A stretch of 57,424 nucleotides of DNA. It comes from an uncultured Hymenobacter sp. (GTDB lineage: Bacteria; Bacteroidota; Bacteroidia; Cytophagales; Hymenobacteraceae). The notes below the pieces were generated by a model. It saw only the letters and a list, made by a program, of their open reading frames with translations, ran no database searches and was not told the DNA's origin. How positions within the stretch are numbered: position 1 is the first letter of the stretch; each line of letters begins with the position of its first letter. Positions 26,093 to 34,474 of this stretch are shown one piece after another. The translations under genes and the position numbers were made by a program. Location: NCBI GenBank assembly GCA_913776615.1, contig CAJYPK010000008.1, forward strand, positions 1 through 57,424, given 5' to 3'.

Positions 26093-27151
26093 TTACACCT
26101 GCGCCTCGTGGTCGCCCAGCACGTCGTGGACGTACAACATTCTCACCAGCACCGTAATAATGGCGATAATGGGCGTGGCCAGCGTGAGGCCCAGCAGCCC
26201 CGTAAACGAGCCGATAATGAGCTGCCCCACCAGCACCAGCGCGGGCGGCAGCGAGATGAGCCGCTGCTGCAACACCGGTGACACGGCCGCGCTCTCCAGC
26301 GTCTGGGCACCCAGGTACAGCAGTAGCACGTAGAGCGCCATGTGCGGCCCGCCGTTGAAGAAGGCCAGCAGCAGCGCCGGCACCATCGACACCACCGGTC
26401 CGATATTGGGAATAAACGTCACCAGGCCCGCGAACAGCCCCAGCACGCCCGCCAGCGGCATCCCCAGAAAGCTCAGCCCCAGCACCGTGAGCACGCCCAC
26501 GAACAGCATGGACGCTAGCCGGCCCAGCACCCAGCTCACGAGCGTGCTGCTGATTTTATCGAGCACTTCGTGGGCGCGGGCGCGGCCGGCCTTGGGCACC
26601 AGCATTACCAGCCCGGCGCGGTAGGTTTTGGGCTGAAGCACCAGGAACACCGCCAGGAAGGCGATCACGTAGCTGTCGGCCAGGATGCTGAAGGTGGTGG
26701 AGAAGATGCCCGTAGCCCGGCCCAGCCACTCCGAGGTGCCGCCCATTATTTTGCGGTAGTCGAAATTTTCGCCGGCCAGCCACTGCCCCCACTCGGTGCC
26801 GCTTACCCGGGCCTGCACGTTGCGGATGGCCTGCGGCAACTGCTGTTGCAAGGTGCTCACCTGCTCGCTAAGCTTGGCCGAAAACAGCCAGCCCATGCCG
26901 CCCAGCAGCGCCAGTATCAGCAGCGATAGCACGGCTACGCCCAGCCCCTCGGGCAGCCCGGTGCGGCGGTGCAGCCAGGCCGCACTGGCCCGCAGCGGTA
27001 GGGCAATCAGCAGCGCCGCCAGCAGGCGCAGGAATACGCCGAAGGCCAGCCCCAGCAAGCCGAGGAGGCCCAGCGCCAGGAGCGTGAGGCTCACCGCGAT
27101 GAGCACCCGCTGCACGTAGGGTGAGAGGGAGGAAGGGGCGGGGTTTTCCAT
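26093..27151 (-). CDS. AI-2E family (PerM/YdiK-type) membrane transporter
   Basis: From the ATG at 27151 the product has 352 residues. Two hydrophobic hairpins at the N-terminus (VLIAVSLTLLALGLLGLLGLAFG, FLRLLAALLIALPL), a soluble helical middle (EQVSTLQQQLPQAIRNVQAR), then five or so membrane segments, with ILADSYVIAFLAVFLVLQP and FIPNIGPVVSMVPALLLAFF typical of the family, which holds exporters of very different substrates including AI-2 and Na+/H+ antiporters. It is placed between paaE and paaA, where no paa function is known for the family; it may be an unrelated passenger or may move an aromatic acid. Confidence 0.85.
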   Translation of the reverse strand: MENPAPSSLSPYVQRVLIAVSLTLLALGLLGLLGLAFGVFLRLLAALLIALPLRASAAWLHRRTGLPEGLGVAVLSLLILALLGGMGWLFSAKLSEQVSTLQQQLPQAIRNVQARVSGTEWGQWLAGENFDYRKIMGGTSEWLGRATGIFSTTFSILADSYVIAFLAVFLVLQPKTYRAGLVMLVPKAGRARAHEVLDKISSTLVSWVLGRLASMLFVGVLTVLGLSFLGMPLAGVLGLFAGLVTFIPNIGPVVSMVPALLLAFFNGGPHMALYVLLLYLGAQTLESAAVSPVLQQRLISLPPALVLVGQLIIGSFTGLLGLTLATPIIAIITVLVRMLYVHDVLGDHEAQV

Positions 27152-27246
27152 GAGTAAAGGCCCGGGTGGGAATGCGCGTTGTACGGGCCGGTAGCTAGTC
27201 CATACGATGGCACTAGCTTTCCCGCCGAGAAAGCGACGCGGGGCGG

Positions 27247-28323
27247 CTACTGGTCGAAATCTACCGTTACCGCGGGGGCGGTGGGGCGGGCCTGGCAGGT
27301 GAGCACGTAGCCCTTGGCGACCTCGTCGGCGGAGAGCGAGTAGTTTACGTCCATTGCGACGGTGCCGGCCGTGACGCGGCCCAGGCAGGTGCTGCACATG
27401 CCGTTTTTGCACGAGTAGGGTGCGTCGATGCCGGCGGCCAGGGCGGCATCGAGCACGGTATCACCGTAGTACGACATGTCGAGGCGGTAGGCGCGGCCGT
27501 CGAGGCGCACGGTTACCTGGCTTTTCTGGTCGTCTTCGCCCACCGGGCGGGCAGGGGCGGCCGCTTTGCCGGCGCCGCCGGTCGCGGCGAACAGCTCGAA
27601 GTGAATTTTCTCGGTAGCCACGCCGGCTTCGGCCAGGGCCTGGCGCACGCCGTGAATCATCTCCTCGGGGCCGCAGATGAACGCCTCATCAATACCCGCA
27701 GCCGGAATGAGCTGCCGCAGCAGCTGCGCGGTTTTGGCCTGGTCTACCCGGCCGTAAAACAGGTCGCTCTCGCCCTGCTCGCGGCTCAGCACGTGGTACA
27801 CGCTCAGCCGGCCCAGAAATTTATTTTTCAGACCCTCAATCTGTTCCTTAAAAATAATCGAGTTGCGCCCCCGGTTGCCGTACACCAGGTACACGTGGCT
27901 GCCCGGTTCGGTGAGCAGCACCGTCTTGGCGATGCTCAGGATGGGGGTGATGCCGCTGCCGGCCGCAAACAGCGCGTAGCGCCGGGCCTGGCCCGGGTGC
28001 AGGGTGGGTGAGAAGCGGCCCTGCGGGGGTAGTACATCCAGCCGGTCGCCGGGGCGCAGGCCGTCGGCCACGGCCAGGGTCGAGAAGCGCCCGCCGGGCA
28101 CTTGCTTGATGGCCACGCGCCATTCGTCGTCGAGCGGGCTGCTGCACAGCGAGTAGCTGCGGCGCAGCTCCTCGCCCTCGTGCTCGCGGCGCAGCGTCAG
28201 GTACTGGCCAGGCTGGTAGCGGAAGGCTTCGCGCAGCTCGGCCGGTACCTCGAAGGCCAGCGACACGCAGTCGGGCGTTTCGCGGGTGATGCTCTTGATT
28301 TTTAAGGAATGAAAGCGGCTCAT
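27247..28323 (-). CDS. paaE: PaaE: reductase of the phenylacetyl-CoA epoxidase
   Basis: Passes electrons from NADPH through FAD and a plant-type [2Fe-2S] cluster to PaaA. The ATG at 28323 (MSRFHSLKIKSITRETPDCVSL) gives 358 residues. FAD-binding: RRSYSLCSSP; NAD(P)-binding: FAAGSGITPILSIAKTVLL and FICGPEEMIHGVRQAL; ferredoxin domain at the end with CKNGMCSTCLGRV and the fourth Cys in GYVLTCQARP. It is separated from paaA by the permease gene. Confidence 0.96.
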   Translation of the reverse strand: MSRFHSLKIKSITRETPDCVSLAFEVPAELREAFRYQPGQYLTLRREHEGEELRRSYSLCSSPLDDEWRVAIKQVPGGRFSTLAVADGLRPGDRLDVLPPQGRFSPTLHPGQARRYALFAAGSGITPILSIAKTVLLTEPGSHVYLVYGNRGRNSIIFKEQIEGLKNKFLGRLSVYHVLSREQGESDLFYGRVDQAKTAQLLRQLIPAAGIDEAFICGPEEMIHGVRQALAEAGVATEKIHFELFAATGGAGKAAAPARPVGEDDQKSQVTVRLDGRAYRLDMSYYGDTVLDAALAAGIDAPYSCKNGMCSTCLGRVTAGTVAMDVNYSLSADEVAKGYVLTCQARPTAPAVTVDFDQ

Positions 28324-28339
28324 GTACTTAGGATAACGG

Positions 28340-28438
28340 TTGTCATGCTGACGAAGGAAGCATCTTGTCAGGCTCGTGCGAATACTCAACTTATGTGCTG
28401 CCTGCCCTGACAAGATGCTTCCTTCGTCAGCATGACAA
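28340..28438. repeat. GTCATGCTGA palindrome, copy 3 (variant)
   Basis: Arms of 33 bases at 28340-28372 and 28406-28438 are perfect. This copy has GTCATGCTGACGAAGGAAGCATCTT instead of the GAGCTTGCGAAGC core, a separate subfamily. It lies in the paaK-paaE gap. Confidence 0.92.
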
Positions 28439-28465
28439 ACGGTTCTAGAGCGGCCTTGCTCTCCT

Positions 28466-29815
28466 CTATTTCCCCCCGCGCAAGTCCCGCACGCGGTTTA
28501 GCTTGCCGCCCTCGCTGCGCGGCAGCTGGCCGCCACCCAGCAGGCTCACGCGCATGCTCAGGCCGATATTATCCTTGATTTTCTTGGCGAAACTGCCTTG
28601 CAGCTGGCGCAGGCAGTCGTGCTGCTGCACGTGCTCGGCCGTGAGGGTCACGCCGGCCAGCCCCAGCTCGCGCAGCAGCGGCTCGGCTACTTCGAGATGT
28701 ACTTCGACCTCGTCGAGGCTGCCGCGGCGGGTAACCACCACCTGGTAGTGCGGGCTGGCGTGAGCCAGTCCGCTGAGAATGGCTTCGACCTGCGTGGGGA
28801 AAAAATTGACCCCGCGAATGATGAGCATGTCGTCGGCCCGGCCGCGAATCGGCCCCATTTTCACGTGGGTGCGCTTTACCGAGTGGTCGTAGTACAGATT
28901 AGTGATGTCGCCCGTCCAGTAGCGCAGGATGGGCATGGCTTTCTTGGTCAGCGTGCTGAAAACCAAGACGCCCAGCTCCCCGTTGGCGACCGGCTCGCCG
29001 GTGTCCTTGTCTACTATCTCGGGGTAGAAATGGTCTTCCCACACGTAGCTGCCGGTGCCGCGCTCGTCCACGTCTTCCTGCGAAATGCCGGGACCGAGAA
29101 TTTCGCTCAGGCCGTAGATGTTGGTCGCCGCCACGCGCAGGCCATCCTGCACCTGCGCGCGCACGGCCTCAGTCCAGGGCTCGGCCCCCAGCACGGCCAG
29201 CCTCAGGTTGATGGCCTCCGGCGCAATGCCGCGCCGGTGCAGCTCCTCGGCCAGTACCTGGGCGTAGGAGGGCGTGGCGCAGAGAATTTCGGGGCGAAAA
29301 TCCTGGAGTAGCTGCAACTGCCGGTCGGTGCTACCGCCCGACACGGGGATGACCGTCAGCCCCAGCCGCTCGGCCCCGTAGTGCAAACCCAGCCCGCCCG
29401 TGAAGAGGCCGTAGCCGTAGGCATTCTGCACCTTCATGCCCGGCCGGCAACCGGCGGCGGCCAGCGAGCGGGCCACCACTTCCGAAAAAATGGCGAGGTC
29501 GCCGGCCGAGTAGCCCACTACCGTAGCCTTGCCGGTGGTGCCGCTGGAGCAGTGCAGCCGCACCACCTCGGCCTCGGGCACCGCGAAGAGCCCGAACGGA
29601 TAATTGTCCCGAAAATCAGCCTTCTTGGTAAAGCCCAGCTTGCCAAGGTCTTCTAGCCCGCGAAACGTGGCTGGGTTAATGCCCGCCTCGGCAAACTTGC
29701 GCCGGTAGAACGGTACGCGCTCATTCAGGTACGCCACCTGCTCCTTGAGCCGGGCATTTTGCAAGGCGCGCAGCTGCGGCAAGGGCAGGCGCTCAAGGTC
29801 GGGATTGAAGAGCAT
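28466..29815 (-). CDS. paaK: PaaK: phenylacetate-CoA ligase
   Basis: First enzyme of the pathway, which activates phenylacetate with ATP and CoA. From the ATG at 29815 (MLFNPDLERLPLPQLRALQNARL) it has 449 residues, matching the family. The phosphate-binding loop is LHCSSGTTGKATVVGYS; the adenylate motif is YGLSEILGPGISQE; the C-terminal domain ends GKLNRVRDLRG. It begins with the same operator type as paaA and lies at the upstream end of the cluster. Confidence 0.96.
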   Translation of the reverse strand: MLFNPDLERLPLPQLRALQNARLKEQVAYLNERVPFYRRKFAEAGINPATFRGLEDLGKLGFTKKADFRDNYPFGLFAVPEAEVVRLHCSSGTTGKATVVGYSAGDLAIFSEVVARSLAAAGCRPGMKVQNAYGYGLFTGGLGLHYGAERLGLTVIPVSGGSTDRQLQLLQDFRPEILCATPSYAQVLAEELHRRGIAPEAINLRLAVLGAEPWTEAVRAQVQDGLRVAATNIYGLSEILGPGISQEDVDERGTGSYVWEDHFYPEIVDKDTGEPVANGELGVLVFSTLTKKAMPILRYWTGDITNLYYDHSVKRTHVKMGPIRGRADDMLIIRGVNFFPTQVEAILSGLAHASPHYQVVVTRRGSLDEVEVHLEVAEPLLRELGLAGVTLTAEHVQQHDCLRQLQGSFAKKIKDNIGLSMRVSLLGGGQLPRSEGGKLNRVRDLRGGK

Positions 29816-29857
29816 GGCGGGGCTAGGGTGGGAGGGTAGCCAGGTTAACGCCGTAAA

Positions 29858-29874
29858 ACTAACAAACGTTTGTT
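29858..29874 (-). promoter_or_regulatory. Probable operator and promoter region of paaK
   Basis: ACTAACAAACGTTTGTT: the last 14 bases (AACAAACGTTTGTT) are a perfect palindrome, and the first 13 are identical to the paaA site. On the minus strand it is followed by TAGTTTTA, close to the TAnnTTTG box, with a TTTTTG further upstream. It lies 43 bases before the paaK start. Confidence 0.72.
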
Positions 29875-29949
29875 GTTTACACGGGCAAAAATTTAGGCTA
29901 GCCAACTAAAGTGAGCAGGCGCTTTAGCTGGCTAGCCCGGCATAGCTCC

Positions 29950-31215
29950 TTATACCTTCAACAACTCGGCCTCACGGTGCCCCGCCAACTGCTGCCACAG
30001 CAGGATCAGCACCGCCTGGGTGGTGTACTCGATATTGGTTTGCCGGCCGCGGTCGATGTTGAACTGCCGGCTCACGGTGCCGGCGGGGGTGGCGCAGGCA
30101 ATGCAGATGGTGCCCACCGGCTTGAGCGGCGTGCCGCCGCCGGGGCCGGCGATGCCGCTGGTGGCCAGCGCCACGTCGCAGCCCAGGCGGGCGCGGGCGC
30201 CCTCGGCCATCTCGCGCACGGTGGGCTCGCTCACCGCTCCGTGCTGGCCCAGGGTTTCGGCGTTGACGCCCAGTAGGCTTTCTTTCAAGTCGTTGTCGTA
30301 GGCGACTACGCTGCCGCGGAAGTAGGCCGAGCTGCCCGGCACGCTGGTGATGCGCTGGGCCACCGCGCCGCCGGTGCAGCTTTCGGCGGTGCCGAGCTGC
30401 CAGTTTTTGGCTTTTAAAATCTGACCCACCACTACCTCCAGCGGCGAATCTTCCTCGGCAAAAATGTACTCGCCGATGCGCTGGCGCAGCTCGGGCAGGA
30501 GCGCCAGCATGCGGCCGCGCAGGTCGGGCTCGCCGTCGGGCGTGCCGGTAAGGCGCAGGCGCACGCTGCCTAGGCTGGGCAGGTAGGCCAGCTTGACGTT
30601 GGCCGGCAGGGCGTTTTCCCAGTCTTTGATTTTCTCAGCTAAAAACGACTCGCCCAGGCCGGCGGTCATCACGACCACGTGCTCGATGGGCGCCAGGTCA
30701 AACTTGGCTTGCAGGCGGGGCAGCACCTCGTCCTGCATCAGGCGCTTCATCTCGAAGGGCACGCCGGGCATGCTGATGAAGACCGTGCCGCCGTCCTCGA
30801 TCCACATGCCGGGGGCGGTGCCCACGGCGTTGTGCAGCACCTCGGTGCCCGCCGGCACCATCGCCTGCTGGCGGTTGACGTCGAGCATGGGGCGGTTGAA
30901 GCGGCGGAAGATTTCTTCCACGTGCCGCAGCGTGGGCTCGTGCTCCACCAATTCGCGGCCGAAGTAGCGGGCCAGCACGTGCTTGGTGAGGTCGTCTTTG
31001 GTGGGGCCGAGGCCGCCGGTGGTGAGAACGACCTTGGCGCGCTGGCGGGCCTGGTCGAGGGCGGCCACTATCTCGTCGGCGCGGTCGCTCACGCTCGTGA
31101 TCTGGCGCACGCGCAGGCCCAGCCGGCCCAGCTGCTGGCCCATAAAGGCCGAATTGGTATCTACGACCTGCCCGTAGAGCAGTTCGTCGCCAATTGTCAT
31201 GATTTCAACGTCCAT
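29950..31215 (-). CDS. cinA: CinA family protein (nicotinamide-nucleotide amidase)
   Basis: The 421-residue product has the two-domain structure of CinA: a MoaB/MogA-like N-terminal domain (EIMTIGDELLYGQVVDTNSAF, VLTTGGLGPTKDDLTK, MPGVPFEMKRLM) and a C-terminal PncC domain (LGTAESCTGGAVAQRIT, GSVVAYDNDLKESLLGV, LATSGIAGPGGGTP). PncC deamidates nicotinamide mononucleotide for NAD recycling; the N-terminal domain may act as ADP-ribose pyrophosphatase in this family. Divergent from the gene at 31334. Confidence 0.95.
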   Translation of the reverse strand: MDVEIMTIGDELLYGQVVDTNSAFMGQQLGRLGLRVRQITSVSDRADEIVAALDQARQRAKVVLTTGGLGPTKDDLTKHVLARYFGRELVEHEPTLRHVEEIFRRFNRPMLDVNRQQAMVPAGTEVLHNAVGTAPGMWIEDGGTVFISMPGVPFEMKRLMQDEVLPRLQAKFDLAPIEHVVVMTAGLGESFLAEKIKDWENALPANVKLAYLPSLGSVRLRLTGTPDGEPDLRGRMLALLPELRQRIGEYIFAEEDSPLEVVVGQILKAKNWQLGTAESCTGGAVAQRITSVPGSSAYFRGSVVAYDNDLKESLLGVNAETLGQHGAVSEPTVREMAEGARARLGCDVALATSGIAGPGGGTPLKPVGTICIACATPAGTVSRQFNIDRGRQTNIEYTTQAVLILLWQQLAGHREAELLKV

Positions 31216-31333
31216 TGAATCGGAATAGAATAGGTTGGCAAGGTTTTATAGAGAACTTTGCGGCGGGGTGCCAGCAGGACAGCTATACGCGCCATCCGGT
31301 TTTGGTGCCCCACCTTTTTTCTTTTTCTGCCTG

Positions 31334-32122
31334 ATGAAAAATCTACTCCTGGCGCTGGCTTTGTGCAGCGCCGCCCCAGCCCTGGCCCAAACCACTAAAA
31401 AGACCACGGCCAAGAAGACCACCGCCAAGAAAGCGCCGGTAAAAACCACGACTAAAACCACGACCACGACCACCAAGACCACGACCGTGGTGGCGCCCGC
31501 CCCGCTTACCGAGGCCGAGGCGGCCAGCGGCCTGCGCGAGGCGCTCTCCACCGGCATTACCAAGGCCGTGGCCTTTGCCTCCGAGCCCGACGGCTTCAAC
31601 CTCAACGACGACATTCGCATTCCCTTCCCGCCCGACGCGCAGCTGGTGGCGACCACCCTCAACGCTCTGCCAGGCCCCATCGGCAAGCAGGCCGTGGAGC
31701 AGGCCACCAACCTCATGAATCGCGCCGCCGAAACGGCCGCGCCCGCCGCCAAGGATATCTTCCTCAACGCCCTGCAAAACCTGACGCTGACCGATGCGCT
31801 CTCGCTCGTAACGAGCAGCAACAAGGACGCCGCCACCCAGCTGCTGCGCAAAAACTCGGAGGCGGCCCTCAACGCCGCCCTGCGCCCCAGCATCGTGCAA
31901 AGCCTCGACCAGGTGGGGGCCAACGCCGCCTACGCCAAGCTCATCGACCGCTACAATAAGATTCCGCTCATGACGCCGGCCAAGAACAACCTCACCGACT
32001 ACGTGACGGCCCAGACCGTGGACGGCCTCTTCGTGCTGCTGGCCCAGCAGGAAGCTAAAATCCGCCAGAATCCGGCCGCGCAGTCCACGGCCCTGCTCAA
32101 GCGCGTGTTCGGCGCAAAATAA
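31334..32122 (+). CDS. DUF4197 domain secreted protein
   Basis: The ATG at 31334 starts a signal peptide (MKNLLLALALCSAAPALA); the product has 262 residues. After it comes a 35-residue tract made almost only of Thr, Lys and Ala, then a conserved helical domain of the DUF4197 family (EAASGLREALSTGITKAVAFASEPDGF, KQAVEQATNLMNRAAETAAP, RLIDRYNK-type, TVDGLFVLLAQQEAKIRQNP). The function of the family is unknown. The Thr/Lys tract is unlike the usual member and may be surface-binding or a linker. Confidence 0.85.
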   Translation: MKNLLLALALCSAAPALAQTTKKTTAKKTTAKKAPVKTTTKTTTTTTKTTTVVAPAPLTEAEAASGLREALSTGITKAVAFASEPDGFNLNDDIRIPFPPDAQLVATTLNALPGPIGKQAVEQATNLMNRAAETAAPAAKDIFLNALQNLTLTDALSLVTSSNKDAATQLLRKNSEAALNAALRPSIVQSLDQVGANAAYAKLIDRYNKIPLMTPAKNNLTDYVTAQTVDGLFVLLAQQEAKIRQNPAAQSTALLKRVFGAK

Positions 32123-32187
32123 GTTGGTGCCGCAAGCCCACTCCCAATTCGATTGGAGTGAGCGCATTAAGCCAACCGAGTACCACC

Positions 32188-32217
32188 GCCCTAGTCGCCC
32201 CGCGGCTAGGGCTTTTT
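32188..32217 (+). terminator. Terminator after the DUF4197 gene
   Basis: GCCCTAG at 32188 pairs with CTAGGGC at 32206 and is followed by TTTTT. Confidence 0.8.
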
Positions 32218-32283
32218 CGTGCCAGTTAAACCCGTACCCGCTTGGTAGCTCCAACGTATGAAAATTCATAAAATGTTGATTTC

Positions 32284-33834
32284 ATGAAAATTACATACGT
32301 AGTGATGGTGCTTTTGGCGCTGCTGGCCAGCTGCCGCAAAGATGCTGAGCAGGCCCCCGGGCCAGTGACCGCCGTGCAGCTGTCATTCGGCGCGGGTGCG
32401 CTCGTGCTCAACCCCTCGGGCTACGCTCCGCTGACCGCGCGGCTGAGCTTCACTTCGCGCCAGCGCGGGCAATTGCGGCTAATCGTGCACGGCCGGCACG
32501 GGGCGGCGTCGGACCTGACGCAGCAATTTACCGATGATGGCACGGCGCACGACGTACCCATCATGGGGCTCTACCCCGACTATGCCAATGCGGTATCGGT
32601 GCAGCTGGTGAACCCCGCCGGCCAGGTGCTGGCCGATACGACCATCACCATCCAGACCGCGCCCCTGCCACCGGATATGCCTACCAGCCTCGTAACCACG
32701 GCCCCCGCGGGCAGCGCGCTGGGGGGCGACTTTACGCTGGTGAGCAACTTCAGTGCTACGGCCCCGCAGATACCGCTCATCGTGGACAACTACGGTGAGA
32801 TTCGCTGGCTGCTCGACTACCGCAACCTGCCCGAGCTGGCGCAGCTCTCGTACGATTGCGGCATCAGCCGGCTGCGCAACGGCAATTATTGCTTTGGCAA
32901 TAAAGCCACCAGCCAACTCTACGAGGTCGATGTGTACGGCAACATTGTCAACCGCTGGACCATGACGGGCTACACGTTTCACCATGAGCTCTACGAGAAA
33001 CCCGACGGTAATTTCCTGGCGACGGTCAATAAAATCGGCAGTACCCACCCCGACGGCTCGCCGACCAGTGAAGACTACGTGGTGGAAGTTGACCGCCGCG
33101 CCAACCGCGTGGTGCAGGAGTGGGACCTCAAGCAAAGTCTCGACGAGAACCGCCACGCGCTGGAAGCCGACCCGGTGGATTGGTTTCACGGCAACGCGGT
33201 GCTGTACGATCCCTCCGATAATACCATCATCGTGTCGGGCCGCCACCAGGGCGTGGTCAAGCTCACCTATGACAACCGGGTGAAGTGGCTGCTGGCCCCG
33301 CACCGCGGCTGGGGCACCAATCATCAGGGGCAGAACCTGAGCCAGCTAGCCCTGACCCCGCTCAACGCCGCTGGCCAGGTCATTGCCGATACGGCCGTGG
33401 TCAGCGGCTCGGCCAATGCCCCCGACTTTGAGTGGAACTGGTATCAGCACTCCGTGCAGCTCATGCCCAACGGCGACTTATTGCTATTCGATAACGGGGC
33501 TAACCGCAATTTTATCCGCAATGCGCCAGCGCATTACAGCCGGGCGGTGGTGTATCACATCGACCCCGCCGCCCGCACGGTACAGCAGGTCTGGACCTAC
33601 GGTAAGGAGCGCGGTGAGCAAACTTTCTCCTACATCGTATCGCGAGTGCAATACCTGCCAGCCGTCAACCACCTGATGTTTTGCCCGGGTTGCCAGGTAC
33701 CCAACGCGACGGGCACGGGCGGCAAAGTCATCGAGGTGGATTACGCTAGCAAGCAGGTCCTGTTTGAAATGCAGCTGACCTCAGCCAACAGCTTTGCCTT
33801 TCATCGGGCGCAGCGCGAAAGTATTTATCCTTGA
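32284..33834 (+). CDS. Arylsulfate sulfotransferase (ASST) family lipoprotein
   Basis: A 516-residue lipoprotein (VMVLLALLASCRKD). An N-terminal immunoglobulin-like domain is followed by a six-bladed propeller. Residues line up with the periplasmic AssT of enterobacteria: His302/Asn304 in DWFHGNAVLYD, Arg320 in SGRHQGVVKL (same 18-residue spacing as His356/Arg374), and His389 in WYQHSVQLM as the probable sulfo-accepting His. Another His pair is at 233-234 (TFHHELYEK). The enzyme class moves sulfate between phenolic compounds without PAPS. It lacks the DsbL/DsbI partners nearby; a lipid anchor replaces a free periplasmic form. Substrate unknown. Confidence 0.85.
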   Translation: MKITYVVMVLLALLASCRKDAEQAPGPVTAVQLSFGAGALVLNPSGYAPLTARLSFTSRQRGQLRLIVHGRHGAASDLTQQFTDDGTAHDVPIMGLYPDYANAVSVQLVNPAGQVLADTTITIQTAPLPPDMPTSLVTTAPAGSALGGDFTLVSNFSATAPQIPLIVDNYGEIRWLLDYRNLPELAQLSYDCGISRLRNGNYCFGNKATSQLYEVDVYGNIVNRWTMTGYTFHHELYEKPDGNFLATVNKIGSTHPDGSPTSEDYVVEVDRRANRVVQEWDLKQSLDENRHALEADPVDWFHGNAVLYDPSDNTIIVSGRHQGVVKLTYDNRVKWLLAPHRGWGTNHQGQNLSQLALTPLNAAGQVIADTAVVSGSANAPDFEWNWYQHSVQLMPNGDLLLFDNGANRNFIRNAPAHYSRAVVYHIDPAARTVQQVWTYGKERGEQTFSYIVSRVQYLPAVNHLMFCPGCQVPNATGTGGKVIEVDYASKQVLFEMQLTSANSFAFHRAQRESIYP

Positions 33835-33841
33835 CTGGAAG

Positions 33842-33880
33842 CAGTTTGCCAACTCTGCCTGGCGCAGGGTTGGCAAACTG
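33842..33880 (+). terminator. Hairpin just after the ASST gene
   Basis: CAGTTTGCCAAC and GTTGGCAAACTG are perfect 12-base arms; no T run follows. It precedes a second, stronger hairpin at 33937. Confidence 0.6.
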
Positions 33881-33936
33881 CTAGTAGATGCTGAATGCGC
33901 CTGATGAAGTGAACTGCCTGCATAACTTCTATAGCG

Positions 33937-33979
33937 AAAAAGGCCAGCCGGTGCGCATCGCGTACCGGCTGGCCTTTTT
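33937..33979. terminator. Bidirectional terminator between convergent genes
   Basis: AAAAAGGCCAGCCGGT pairs with ACCGGCTGGCCTTTTT. It lies between the plus-strand ASST gene and the minus-strand acidic gene and can end both. Confidence 0.9.
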
Positions 33980-33996
33980 GTGAAAGTCAGAAGCGC

Positions 33997-34356
33997 TTAG
34001 TAATCGCTGTCGTAGTCGTCGCTACGGCCCCGACCACGCGAGCTGCCGCCGCCGAAGTCGTCATCCTCGTCGTCGCTGTCGAGGTCGTCGTCCTCGTCGT
34101 CGAGGCGGCCCAGGCTGCCGCCGTCGGGGTCCTCGGCTGCTTCGGCAGTCGCAAACTCGTCTTCGGTCATGGCAGCCAGATCGAGCGCCTCGTCGTGCGA
34201 GGAGCCGGTGTCGCGCCACATCAGGTAGTCGGCGTATTTGGCCGAGAGCTGGTCTTCGCCCGAGCCGCGGGTTTTGGCTCCGCCGGTGCGGGCGAAGGTG
34301 TCAAGATTATCGTCGTCGTCGAGGTCGTCGTCGTCCAGGTTGTCGTACTGTCGCAT
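33997..34356 (-). CDS. Very acidic low-complexity protein
   Basis: From the ATG at 34356 (MRQYDNLDDDDLDDDDNLD) the product has 119 residues. Both ends are runs of Asp (LDDEDDDLDSDDEDDDFGGG) closing with Gly/Arg/Tyr (SRGRGRSDDYDSDY). Between them is a folded-looking stretch (YADYLMWRDTGSSHDEALDLAAMTEDEF). It is predicted to be cytosolic with a very low isoelectric point. No family recognised; such proteins can bind metal ions, basic proteins or nucleic-acid-binding partners. Confidence 0.75.
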   Translation of the reverse strand: MRQYDNLDDDDLDDDDNLDTFARTGGAKTRGSGEDQLSAKYADYLMWRDTGSSHDEALDLAAMTEDEFATAEAAEDPDGGSLGRLDDEDDDLDSDDEDDDFGGGSSRGRGRSDDYDSDY

Positions 34357-34474
34357 AACAAAAAGGGCAGTAGAGGGTAATTGAATAGGGTTTTGGAACG
34401 TAGAGCGAAGATACGGCGAGCGGCCAATTGGGTTGGGTTCGGGTGCCATTGAGCCCCAAATAACTCAGCCCAGG

